DNA of 64,000 bases, from the NCBI GenBank assembly GCA_002338655.1, contig DDIU01000053.1, positions 34,276 through 98,275 on the forward strand. Direction: 5' to 3'. The translations under genes and the position numbers were made by a program. The DNA is from Flammeovirgaceae bacterium UBA1842 (lineage in GTDB: Bacteria > Bacteroidota > Bacteroidia > Cytophagales > Cyclobacteriaceae). Below the pieces are notes generated by a model. It was not told where the DNA came from, did not search any database, and saw only the letters and a list, made by a program, of their open reading frames with translations. Positions 18,801 through 26,458 of this stretch are shown here, one piece after another (positions within the stretch are counted from its first letter, which is position 1; every line of letters begins with the position of its first letter).

Positions 18801-19646
18801 AATAAAAAGGAACAAACTGGCCATGGCCAATGAAACTGTGAGTAAAATATCGTCTTTTATTCTATTGGCGTTAGCTACCGCCACTGCTGCGGCCCCAAAG
18901 TATTCTATCGAAATCTTGGATTCAGTGCTCATTTGTTCTACCAAATTGTCAATAACGTCAATGAGCTCCCCATTTCTTGCCGTTTCATTGGGAGGATTGT
19001 GGAGTTTGACAAAAAACATCAAGTGCTTTTTGTCCTTGGTGATAATGTGATTTTTGTAAAGGATAAAGTTGTCATCCAGTTGAAGTTCTTTGGTACGTTC
19101 GAGGGGAAAACCTGTGAAACCAAAAGGGTCTTTCACTTGCATGGTTTTGGTCACCAGCCCCATCGGTGATATCAGGGACTTATAAAGCTGTTTGACTGAT
19201 TGTGCAGCCCCATTTTCTGTTATTCGCTTGGAAAGGATCTCATAATCCTGAGGCTGCAAATAAAAAGGCAGGTTATTGTAATAGTAATTGTATAAGTGCA
19301 GGATCTGATCATCTGGGATTTCCAGTTTTATTTCATCAATATATTGACCGGCTTCGGCCTTTAATTTTTCGGTAAACTTTTGACTTACATTTATCAATGA
19401 ATCGGCCTGATTTTCACTATCAGAATAAAGGTGAAAAACCAGCCGTTTGTTCATGTCAAAACCCTCAAAAACGGCTGCTATTTTCTCTACGTCAGCATCT
19501 TGTGGCATAATGGCCACGATGTTTTCTTCAAATTTTAGCTGCAAGGAAGTGAATACAGAAAGCCCAATAACGCCCGATAGCAGTATAGCTGATGTGAATT
19601 TATTTGAACGAATGCTTTTGTAAATCCAGTAAAAAATATTAGCCAT
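15807..19646 (-). CDS. MMPL exporter fused to PlsC acyltransferase and SAM methyltransferase
   Basis: A 1279-residue three-part protein, first gene of the leftward operon. Residues 1-840 form an RND/MMPL-type transporter with two halves: transmembrane 1 (about 18-36) and a large periplasmic loop, a membrane block at 265-405, a second loop, and a block at 665-850. The GITIDYALHFF and GLGVDYSIFV motifs are the charged transmembrane helices of the family. Residues 870-1040 are a PlsC-like acyltransferase with NHHSFID (HX4D) and FPEGTRT. Residues 1090-1279 are a methyltransferase with TDLGCGYGMMS. In related loci the transporter exports aryl polyenes. The fusion would couple acylation, methylation and export at one site. 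No frameshift is visible; the frame is continuous. Confidence 0.88.
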   Translation of the reverse strand: MANIFYWIYKSIRSNKFTSAILLSGVIGLSVFTSLQLKFEENIVAIMPQDADVEKIAAVFEGFDMNKRLVFHLYSDSENQADSLINVSQKFTEKLKAEAGQYIDEIKLEIPDDQILHLYNYYYNNLPFYLQPQDYEILSKRITENGAAQSVKQLYKSLISPMGLVTKTMQVKDPFGFTGFPLERTKELQLDDNFILYKNHIITKDKKHLMFFVKLHNPPNETARNGELIDVIDNLVEQMSTESKISIEYFGAAAVAVANANRIKDDILLTVSLAMASLFLFISLFYKKVSVFFLAVTPGVFGGLLAMAVLSIVKTKVSIISLAVGSVLLGITIDYALHFFTHSKKEKDTAKLFDDLTTPLLMSSITTACAFFSLMFIRSTALQDLGIFAGTSVIAAALYTLIVLPHFISKSDNEVTKSPNIVEKIVSGLASYPFYKKKWALLLVLLVSITSVFTWHHVSFESNMLELNYMPKKLANNEKNINAISNYSANNIYLTSTGKDIWEALAANEPLEQLLTQLQNDSIIFDHVSLNKIVPSTELQEQRLALWNGFWATHNKENVMQQLDKEAIATGFNTNTFAAFDSLLNRPYDNIGTEYLDELMSIIGEDLIIKNGDGSVSVLTIIKLSKDNKPQVLEDVEAVEGITILDRGHLTTKLVSLLNEDFNKLVNISLLIVFLIILISYGRIELTLITFIPILLSWLWVLGLMGLFDLKFNIVNIIVCTFIFGLGVDYSIFVMRGLTQQYKYGVDNLVSYKKSIILSVVTTLLGIGVLAFAQHPALKSIALLAIIGIASVIAITFTVEHLLYNLFIGGRKKKGVIPFTLASFFITVFAFSYFMFGCAVLQVSRLLFLIPIGSLKRRKNIYHWIMMMCNRSLVRVMANFEKKIIGRELLDFSKPSVIIANHHSFIDILIVLMFSPKVIMVTNDWVYYSPFFGKPVQFADFIPASKGIENQMDKIQNKIDQGFSIIVFPEGTRTGTFALRRFHKGAFYLADHFKLDVQPLLLHGSSLVMPKGDDFYLKNNLTTIKFLPRVKFDDPNFGEGYTQRAKKISKYFKEEHQNLRDEIETPGFFREIIIKNYLFKGPILEWYVKIKLRLEKNYELFHELIPKKAHVTDLGCGYGMMSLGLALSSSDRIIKGIDYDANKIEVAKNCPSVPPSLTFEKGDVAKIDYDPSDVFLICDVLHYFTPEEQQVVMGRIASKLNKNGIIIIRDGDSDKAGRHLGTRLTEFFSTNFGFNKTRNKLNYISGEIINDFAVKHNMEVKTIDNTKRTSNTVFVLRRK

Positions 19647-19684
19647 AAGGGGTGTTATGAGGAATCACTATAAAAAACAAGAAA

Positions 19685-19692
19685 CAAAGGTA
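19685..19692 (-). promoter_or_regulatory. predicted -7 element of the pigment operon promoter
   Basis: On the minus strand this reads TACCTTTG, an exact match to the Bacteroidota -7 consensus TAnnTTTG, placing the transcription start about 30 bases before the ATG of the exporter fusion. A -33 TTG is present but about 25 bases upstream, longer than usual. The rest of the 283-base intergenic region to the TauE gene (19647-19929) holds nothing else I can name. Confidence 0.45.
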
Positions 19693-19929
19693 AGGGCAAG
19701 TGAGGTAATATAAAACCCAAGAAGTTGTATTTTATTAATTTATAGATTCACATTCCAATGCGATTTGGATATATAACTTTAACGGTGTGTTCTTACAATC
19801 ATCATAAAATCATCAATATTTTTATCGGCCAATGTAGGTCTATGACCGTGGTTTGTTGGCATTATATTGTGAGGATAGCAACGAGACAATTGTCCCTTTG
19901 ATTTTTTAAATTAAATTAGCCAAAATATT

Positions 19930-20745
19930 ATGCCTGTTTTAGAAATTTTAGGATACCTCGGTGCTGTTGCCATTGGCTTATCATTAGGTCTTATCGGTGG
20001 GGGGGGTTCCATTTTAACCGTTCCTATTTTAGTTTATTTGATGTCAGTGGAGCCCATATTAGCTACTGCTTATTCCTTGTTTGTCGTTGGTTTTAGTGCG
20101 TTGGTAGGAGGGGTTCGCTATGCCAAAAAAGGGTTGGTTAATTATAAAGCGGGTGTTGCCTTTGCCGTACCGGCTTTTATTACCGTTTATTCTACCCGAA
20201 GCCTTATAGTGCCAGTACTCCCAGACATTTGGTTGACAATCAACAGTTTTGTTATCACTAAGAACATGGCCATTTTGTTGCTGTTCGCCCTACTGATGGT
20301 TTCTGCTTCTATATCTATGATTAGAAAGAAAAAAGGGGCTAATGGGGAAGAACAAGAAGGTTATGTGGCAGCAGATCTCAATTATGTCATGATAGCCATA
20401 GTAGGCATTGTAGTTGGTGTTTTATCCGGAATGGTAGGGGCAGGAGGTGGATTCCTGATCATTCCTGCATTGGTTATTTTTGCTCACCTTCCCATGAAGG
20501 CTGCTGTAGGGACATCTTTATTGATCATAGCAGTAAACTCGCTCATTGGTTTTATAGGTGATATTCAAGTGGGCACGCCCATTGACTGGTTTTTTCTACT
20601 GATTTTTACAGGAATTGCCTCCCTCGGTATATTTATTGGCTCCTATTTATCAAAATTCATAGATGGTTCTAAACTTAAACAGGGCTTTGGCTGGTTTGTA
20701 CTGGTAATGGGGACGTTTATGATTGTGAAGGAGCTTCTTTTTTGA
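19930..20745 (+). CDS. TauE/SafE family sulfite/sulfur-compound exporter
   Basis: A 271-residue integral membrane protein with about eight transmembrane helices in two related halves. Each half has a glycine-rich loop before a conserved IP/VP: IGGGGSILTVPILVY in the first and GAGGGFLIIPALVIF in the second, the signature of the TauE/SafE (DUF81) family, which moves sulfite, thiosulfate or sulfoacetate-type anions. It faces a CstB-like persulfide dioxygenase gene, which produces sulfite or thiosulfate, so export of those products is the likely role. The pair echoes the cst genes of Staphylococcus. Confidence 0.85.
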   Translation: MPVLEILGYLGAVAIGLSLGLIGGGGSILTVPILVYLMSVEPILATAYSLFVVGFSALVGGVRYAKKGLVNYKAGVAFAVPAFITVYSTRSLIVPVLPDIWLTINSFVITKNMAILLLFALLMVSASISMIRKKKGANGEEQEGYVAADLNYVMIAIVGIVVGVLSGMVGAGGGFLIIPALVIFAHLPMKAAVGTSLLIIAVNSLIGFIGDIQVGTPIDWFFLLIFTGIASLGIFIGSYLSKFIDGSKLKQGFGWFVLVMGTFMIVKELLF

Positions 20746-20766
20746 TCCTGAGTCACCCTGAGCCTA

Positions 20767-20782
20767 CCTGTCGGCAGACAGG
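20767..20782. repeat. small intergenic palindrome
   Basis: CCTGTCggcaGACAGG, a perfect 6-base inverted repeat with a 4-base loop, in the convergent gap after the TauE gene. The surrounding text (CCTGAGCCTACCTG...) resembles the CCTTCGACARGCTCAGG repeats at 39.4 and 63.9 kb, so this is probably a degenerate member of a genome-wide repeat. Confidence 0.6.
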
Positions 20783-20907
20783 CCTGTAGAAGGGCGAAGG
20801 GGCTAAGGCGTGGCAACACTCAATTTAACGGGTGTCTTACTCTTCGATAAACTCAGCTCAGAAACTAGAGACCCCGCAACATGTAGGGAAGAGGGTGAAT
20901 AGAAAGT

Positions 20908-20940
20908 AAACCTATAAGGTTTATAAAACCTTATAGGTTT
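20908..20940. repeat. perfect inverted repeat (AAACCTATAAGGTTT family)
   Basis: A 15-base arm AAACCTATAAGGTTT, a 3-base loop ATA, and its exact complement. It lies just before the end of the CstB-like gene and could terminate both convergent transcripts, but a near-identical copy at 63.62 kb shows it is a dispersed repeat. Confidence 0.8.
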
Positions 20941-20951
20941 GGTAATAAGCT

Positions 20952-22361
20952 CTATTCCAACGTAGAAGGACAAACGAATACTGTTCTTGGAATATCGGTT
21001 TTACAAATAGCACCAAAGCCACCTGCCACATCAATGATATTATGAATACCTCTCGATTTCAATATGGATGACATGATCATTGATCTATACCCTCCCAAAC
21101 AATGGATGTAATACTCTTTGTTGGCATCAATCTCATTCATTTCCTCATTGACAAAGTCCAATGGCCTATTAATGGCTTTCTCTACCATTTCAGCCTCATA
21201 CTCTGAGGGTTTACGAACGTCCAATATGTTGATATCTTTGGTTTTGTAATCCGCAGCAAATTCACTGGCAGAAATAGATTTAACCGTATCAATTTCTTTG
21301 TTTGCTTCTTTCCAGGCATTGAATCCACCTTCAAGAAAGCCCAGAGTATTATCATAACCCACACGTGATAACCTGATCACCACTTCTTCTTCACGGCCTT
21401 CATCAGCAATAAATATGATGGGTTGGTTCAAATCTGGAATAAGTGCACCTACCCAAGGGGCAAAACTGCCATCGATACCAATAAATATTGAATTTGGGAT
21501 ATGTCCGTTAGCGAATTCCTGAGGTTTTCTAGTGTCCAAAACCAATGCGCCCTCATGGTTCACATAGGTTTCAAAGTCATCTACTGACAGGGGCACTTTA
21601 CCTGTTTTTAGTACTGTGTCCAAACTGTTGGTACCCGATTGATTGAGTTTGGCATTTTTAGCAAAGTATTGAGGAGGAGGTAAAATGCCCGTTGTTACTT
21701 CTTTTATAAATTCATCTTTGGTCATATCCGCTCTAAGCGCATAGTTAACCTCCTTTTGATGCCCCAAAAGGTCATGGGTCTCTTTGCTCATGTTTTTACC
21801 ACAGGCCGATCCTGCTCCGTGAGCAGGGTAAACCACTACATCATCTGGTAAAGTCATGATCTTATTTCGCAAACTGTCATAGAGCATGCCTGCCAGATCC
21901 TCTTTTGTAAGGTCAGATTTAATAGCAAGGTCGGGGCGGCCTACATCGCCTATAAACAAAGTGTCTCCACTAAAAATGGCCTTTTCCTTACCATGTTCGT
22001 CAATAGCGAGGTAAGTAGCGCTTTCTGGTGTATGGCCAGGGGTATGAAGCACTTTGATCTTGATGTCACCAATTTTGAATACTTCACCGTCCACCGCCTC
22101 ATGGATGTCATATTCCGTTTTAGCGCCAGGGCCATAGATTATTTTAGCACCGGTTTTATTTGCCAGATCAACATGTCCTGAAACAAAATCTGCATGAAAA
22201 TGCGTTTCGAAAATGTATTTTATTTTAGCGTTTTCTTTTTTGGCCTTCTCAATGTACGGATCCGTTTCCCTCAAGGGGTCAATTATTGCTACTTCCCCAT
22301 TACTTTCGATGTAGTAAGCACCCTGAGCTAGGCATCCGGTATATATTTGTTCTATTTTCAT
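20952..22361 (-). CDS. CstB-like persulfide dioxygenase-rhodanese
   Basis: A 469-residue protein: an N-terminal metallo-beta-lactamase fold persulfide dioxygenase (about 1-235, Fe ligands in THFHADFVSGH), a first rhodanese domain (about 255-350) that lacks the catalytic cysteine (FIADEGREE at that place) and a second rhodanese (about 365-460) with an active-site Cys in HCLGGYRS. This active/inactive order is that of CstB, which turns low-molecular-weight persulfides into thiosulfate. I chose the ATG at 22361 (MKIEQIYTG) because the extra 20 residues of the open frame are not family-like. It follows a Crp/Fnr gene on the same strand by 63 bases and may be controlled by it. Confidence 0.87.
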   Translation of the reverse strand: MKIEQIYTGCLAQGAYYIESNGEVAIIDPLRETDPYIEKAKKENAKIKYIFETHFHADFVSGHVDLANKTGAKIIYGPGAKTEYDIHEAVDGEVFKIGDIKIKVLHTPGHTPESATYLAIDEHGKEKAIFSGDTLFIGDVGRPDLAIKSDLTKEDLAGMLYDSLRNKIMTLPDDVVVYPAHGAGSACGKNMSKETHDLLGHQKEVNYALRADMTKDEFIKEVTTGILPPPQYFAKNAKLNQSGTNSLDTVLKTGKVPLSVDDFETYVNHEGALVLDTRKPQEFANGHIPNSIFIGIDGSFAPWVGALIPDLNQPIIFIADEGREEEVVIRLSRVGYDNTLGFLEGGFNAWKEANKEIDTVKSISASEFAADYKTKDINILDVRKPSEYEAEMVEKAINRPLDFVNEEMNEIDANKEYYIHCLGGYRSMIMSSILKSRGIHNIIDVAGGFGAICKTDIPRTVFVCPSTLE

Positions 22362-22424
22362 TGCATCAATATTTTTTCCAAATTTAACTGATATAGAATA
22401 ATATGCTGTAACATTTGTCACAAA

Positions 22425-23054
22425 CTATAAAATTTCAATTCTATTGCGGTATTGCTCTATCTTTTCATCGTTTTCCAGTTTCTTCAATAACCTTGAAATA
22501 ACCACCCTGGAGGTGTTCAGTTCCTGAGCTATTTGCTGATGGGTCTTGTTGATGGTAAAGGAGCCGGTCAGTTGTTTTTTGTCAAGTAAGTAATTGTACA
22601 GCCTTTCCTCCATATTCATAAATACCATACTATCAATGGCATTGAGTAGCTCATCAAAACGAGATTGGTAGGCACGGAAAATGTGTCGCCTAAATGCTGG
22701 GTATTTTGCAATCCATATATCCAAATGATTCATGGGCAACATAAGCAACTCGCAATCTTCCTCCACTACCGCACTAAACTGACTTTTCCTGTTTTCCAAA
22801 CAGCAACTGATGCTCATCGCACAAGGTTCTCCACCTTCCAAATAGTAAAGCAAAACCTCTCCATCATCGGCATCATTTCTCATTACCTTAATAGCCCCAT
22901 TGATCACCAAAGGAATAAAATCCACCTGACCCCCCGGTTTTATGATATATTCATCTTTTTTGAAAGTTTTAAATTTCCCCTGTGCCTTAAGCTCTTCAAT
23001 AAGCTGGGGTTCAAAACCTTCTTTTAAGAAAAGTTCGTCTAATGATTGTTTCAT
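22425..23054 (-). CDS. Crp/Fnr-family transcription regulator, Cys-rich
   Basis: A 209-residue regulator with a cyclic-nucleotide-binding-like beta-roll (about 20-130), a dimerisation helix, and a C-terminal winged helix (HQQIAQELNTSRVVISRLLKKL). Four cysteines, Cys78, Cys84, Cys85 and Cys101, sit in the sensing domain (EPCAMSISCCLENRK). They do not match the FNR iron-sulfur layout, which is N-terminal. It precedes the persulfide dioxygenase gene, so sulfane-sulfur or redox sensing by the cysteines is a reasonable inference. Effector unknown. Confidence 0.82.
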   Translation of the reverse strand: MKQSLDELFLKEGFEPQLIEELKAQGKFKTFKKDEYIIKPGGQVDFIPLVINGAIKVMRNDADDGEVLLYYLEGGEPCAMSISCCLENRKSQFSAVVEEDCELLMLPMNHLDIWIAKYPAFRRHIFRAYQSRFDELLNAIDSMVFMNMEERLYNYLLDKKQLTGSFTINKTHQQIAQELNTSRVVISRLLKKLENDEKIEQYRNRIEIL

Positions 23055-23190
23055 ATAAAATGGAAAATAAGTTTTGACCTATGTGTTTACCACAAAGTAA
23101 AAAAATGGTTTGCTTAGTTTAATTGAAGTATATTTAACAAGGTAGATCAAAGCACGCCATAAACATTATTATATAGTAACTTTAAAATTA

Positions 23191-23658
23191 ATGATATTCA
23201 CTTTTATTTTTGGATTTACACTTTTTTTAAACCCCCAGCAGGAGTTGGAAGTTCCCTATTTAAGTTTGGATTCCTTTGAATATGTGCTGGACTATAGTTT
23301 TAAAAACAAACCTATCCCTGAAAAAAATACCGTGTACCTGGAAAGGGAACCTGTTCATAAATTACACCCGCTACCTTATGTGAAAATGACCTTTTCCATT
23401 GATGGCAATAAATACAATTACTTCAGGTATAAAATAATTGATAACTTTCAAAACAAGGTGAAAAGCAGTAAAATCAAGGGCTTGGAGGAGATAAACTTGG
23501 ATTTGGGTTTTGCCGCTGATATTAAAGACAGGATTACAGCTTATAGTTATTCCATTATATTTTACGATGAAAGCAAAACCCCCCAATCAAAAATCGTAAT
23601 CAATTTCAGTGAAGATGGGGATATGTTCATTAATGAAAATCTGCTTGGTAAAATATAG
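23191..23658 (+). CDS. small secreted protein, unknown
   Basis: A 155-residue protein with an N-terminal hydrophobic stretch (MIFTFIFGFTLFLNP) that may be a signal peptide without a strong cleavage site. I do not recognise it. It has many aromatic and charged residues (DSFEYVLDYSFKNKP, GNKYNYFRYKI) and no cysteine, suggesting a beta-rich periplasmic fold. It is divergent from the Crp/Fnr gene, separated by 136 bases, and followed by a 175-base gap before the PIG-L gene. Function unknown. Confidence 0.6.
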   Translation: MIFTFIFGFTLFLNPQQELEVPYLSLDSFEYVLDYSFKNKPIPEKNTVYLEREPVHKLHPLPYVKMTFSIDGNKYNYFRYKIIDNFQNKVKSSKIKGLEEINLDLGFAADIKDRITAYSYSIIFYDESKTPQSKIVINFSEDGDMFINENLLGKI

Positions 23659-23833
23659 CCGTTTGGTGATTGGGAAATGTGATATTCCAACATTACCGTA
23701 AAAACCACCATTTTTACCTTTGATCAATTAATAAATCATATAGTTGATTTTTACCCCAAACCTTTAAACTTTGCATTCGTAACCTTAAACTGTATCAGTG
23801 ATTCTACACTGACCTTATAAAACTTTCAATTCC

Positions 23834-26338
23834 ATGAGGAAACTCTACATATTGGTATTTGCTTTTACATTTTTAAATGTTCAGGCACAAAAACCTTCCA
23901 ATCCCAATTCAGCGGAAATACTTTTAAAACTTAAGAAACTCAATTTTCTTGGATCGGTACTCTACTTGGCTGCCCATCCCGATGATGAAAACACGAGATT
24001 AATAGCCGAACTAAGCAATGAGAGGCTGGCCAATACCGGTTATCTATCAATGACCCGAGGCGATGGTGGTCAAAATTTGATAGGCCCTGAAATTAGGGAA
24101 GGGCTAGGCATCATTAGAACCCAGGAATTATTGGCTGCACGGAGAATTGACGGTGGACAGCAGTTTTTTACCAGGGCAAATGATTTTGGTTATTCAAAAT
24201 CTGCTGAGGAAACCCAGGAAATATGGAATAGGGATCAGGTGCTTTCAGATGTGGTTTGGGTTTACCGTAATTTTCAGCCTGATGTGGTAATTACACGTTT
24301 TCCACCCGATGAACGGGCAGGTCATGGACATCATACCACTTCGGCCATATTTGCAGAAGAAGCGTTTAAATTGTCCAACGACAAAAATTCCTATCCTGAG
24401 CAACTGAAATACACCGACTTATGGCAGCCCAAAAGGGTGCTGATGAACACGGGTAGATGGTGGAGCCCAAATATCGATGAAAACACCCCCGGAGTGATCT
24501 CCATGGATGTGGGAGGCTACAATCCGTTATTGGGCATTTCCTATAATGAAATGGCAGCATTGAGCCGTACCAATCACAAATCACAGGGCTTTGGCTCTAC
24601 AGGGAGCCGAGGCGAATCCTTGGAATTTTTAGAATACACCATAGGCGATAAGGCCGAGAAAGATATTTTTGAGGGAATTGATACCAGCTGGAAAAGGGTA
24701 GCGGGGGGCGAAAAAATAGGGGCAATGATCGAAAAGGTCATCGCCAACTATGACAATGAAAACCCGGCAGCTGTATTGCCAGAATTGCTTACCTTGCGTG
24801 ATGCCATTGCCGGATTAAATGAAAAGCATTGGAAAACACTGAAGCTAAAAGAAGTAGATGAAATAATTAAGGGCATGCTAGGCTTGTACGTAGAAGCCAA
24901 AGCTTCCGATTTTTCAGTGAGCCCCGGTGATGCCATTGGCGTAAGTGTGGAACTCGTAAACAGATCAAACGTAGCCGTTACGTTGGAAAAAATCAGCTAC
25001 AACCACTTGGCCGATAGTACGGCAAATGTGCAATTGGCATTTAACCAACCTATCAATTTTAAAACAGAACTGCAAATACCTGCTGATTATCAATATTCCC
25101 AGCCTTATTGGTTAGTGGAGCCGGGCACGCTAGGTACTTATCGGGTAGATGATCAATTGCTGCGGGGTACACCTGAAAATAAACCCGTCATTAATGTGGT
25201 GTATGCCCTTGATGTGATGGGTCACAAAATTAATTTTACGTCTCCATTGATTTACAAATGGAACGACCCCGTGGATGGCGAACTTTACCGACCGTTCATT
25301 GTTACTCCGCCTGTCTTTGTAAAAATACCTGAATCCGTTTACATCTTTTCTGATGATCAGGCCAAATCGGTAGACATCACCGTGAAATCAGGAAAGGCCA
25401 ATATTAAAGGGGATGTTAAACTGAAAGTACCCACTGGCTGGAAAGTGAGCCCAGCTTCCTATCCAGTAGCATTGAGTTTAAAGGAGGAAGAAGCCCATTT
25501 TACCTTTAGTGTACTGCCGCCAACAGGGGAAAGCGTAGGGGATTTCCAAGCTGTAGTTACCCTGGATGGTAAGGACTACAATAGAACACTCGAAACCATT
25601 AAATACGATCATATTCCTACTCAGGTGATTATGTCACCTTCGTCTTCGCGATTGGTGAAGATGGACATCCAAAGGAAGGGCAATGTGATTGCCTACATAC
25701 AGGGCGCAGGCGATGCTATCCCTGCCAGTTTACGCGAGATCGGTTATGAGGTGTGGGAAATGAAAGACAATGAAATCACGCCTGAAAATCTGGCTAAAGT
25801 AGATGCCGTAGTACTCGGGGTGAGGGCACTGAACACCAATGACCGCTCTAAATTCTATATGCCTGATTTGCTTGAGTATGTTAAGCAAGGCGGAACGATG
25901 ATCGTTCAGTACAACACCAATTTCAGACTAAAGACCGATGATTTTGCTCCCTATCCCCTTGAATTGTCGAGAGACCGGGTGACAGAAGAGGATGCCAAGG
26001 TGAAAATCCTTGATAGCAAACATGCATTAATGAATACGCCCAATAAAATAACAGAGGCCGATTTTGAAGGCTGGGTGCAGGAACGCGGACTTTATTTTCC
26101 CGATAAATGGGATGATCACTACGAAGCGTTGCTGTCAAGTCATGACAAAGGAGAAAGTGCCAAGAAAGGTGGTTTGTTAGTGGCCAAATACGGCAAAGGT
26201 AATTATATCTACACAGGCTACTCTTGGTTCAGGCAATTGCCCGCAGGCGTACCGGGTGCCTTCAGATTGTTTGTCAATATGGTATCACTCGGTCAGGAGG
26301 AACTCCCCAAAGACAGTAAAGTCTCTAACTCTCAATAA
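23834..26338 (+). CDS. PIG-L family N-deacetylase, large secreted form
   Basis: An 834-residue protein with a signal peptide (MRKLYILVFAFTFLNVQAQ). The PIG-L/LmbE domain (about 35-330) has the zinc motif AAHPDDE (47-53) and the third ligand in GHGHHTTSA. The middle has beta-sandwich character (KSGKANIKGDVKLKVPTGW), and the C-terminal part (about 600-830) has a ThuA/glutamine-amidotransferase-like fold (VDAVVLGVRALNTND, GGTMIVQYNTN). PIG-L enzymes remove acetyl groups from N-acetylglucosamine-type sugars. It leads a three-gene run with a 38-residue peptide and a sodium symporter, so the freed product may be imported by the symporter. Confidence 0.88.
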   Translation: MRKLYILVFAFTFLNVQAQKPSNPNSAEILLKLKKLNFLGSVLYLAAHPDDENTRLIAELSNERLANTGYLSMTRGDGGQNLIGPEIREGLGIIRTQELLAARRIDGGQQFFTRANDFGYSKSAEETQEIWNRDQVLSDVVWVYRNFQPDVVITRFPPDERAGHGHHTTSAIFAEEAFKLSNDKNSYPEQLKYTDLWQPKRVLMNTGRWWSPNIDENTPGVISMDVGGYNPLLGISYNEMAALSRTNHKSQGFGSTGSRGESLEFLEYTIGDKAEKDIFEGIDTSWKRVAGGEKIGAMIEKVIANYDNENPAAVLPELLTLRDAIAGLNEKHWKTLKLKEVDEIIKGMLGLYVEAKASDFSVSPGDAIGVSVELVNRSNVAVTLEKISYNHLADSTANVQLAFNQPINFKTELQIPADYQYSQPYWLVEPGTLGTYRVDDQLLRGTPENKPVINVVYALDVMGHKINFTSPLIYKWNDPVDGELYRPFIVTPPVFVKIPESVYIFSDDQAKSVDITVKSGKANIKGDVKLKVPTGWKVSPASYPVALSLKEEEAHFTFSVLPPTGESVGDFQAVVTLDGKDYNRTLETIKYDHIPTQVIMSPSSSRLVKMDIQRKGNVIAYIQGAGDAIPASLREIGYEVWEMKDNEITPENLAKVDAVVLGVRALNTNDRSKFYMPDLLEYVKQGGTMIVQYNTNFRLKTDDFAPYPLELSRDRVTEEDAKVKILDSKHALMNTPNKITEADFEGWVQERGLYFPDKWDDHYEALLSSHDKGESAKKGGLLVAKYGKGNYIYTGYSWFRQLPAGVPGAFRLFVNMVSLGQEELPKDSKVSNSQ

Positions 26339-26341
26339 ACT

Positions 26342-26458
26342 ATGACGGACGAAAAACCCCCTTTTCTTGGCAGTTGGAAGAACATCTATTGGCTATTGAT
26401 TGGCAACCTGCTCTTTTTTATACTCTTGTTCTATCTATTCACTAAGCATTTTTCATGA
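26342..26458 (+). CDS. 38-residue single-pass membrane peptide
   Basis: A short gene between the PIG-L stop (3 bases away) and the symporter, whose ATG it overlaps (ATGA). The product has a polar N-terminus (MTDEKPPFLGSWKNIYW) and one hydrophobic helix of about 18 residues ending in a short basic tail. It is too short for ordinary gene callers but has good coupling on both sides. It may be an accessory subunit of the symporter, as small subunits are known for other sodium:solute symporters. Function inferred. Confidence 0.7.
   Translation: MTDEKPPFLGSWKNIYWLLIGNLLFFILLFYLFTKHFS

Noticed and set aside
15807..19646. Two or three genes wrongly merged by a sequencing error
   Set aside because: One continuous frame of 1279 codons with motif-complete domains and linkers shows no stop or frameshift.
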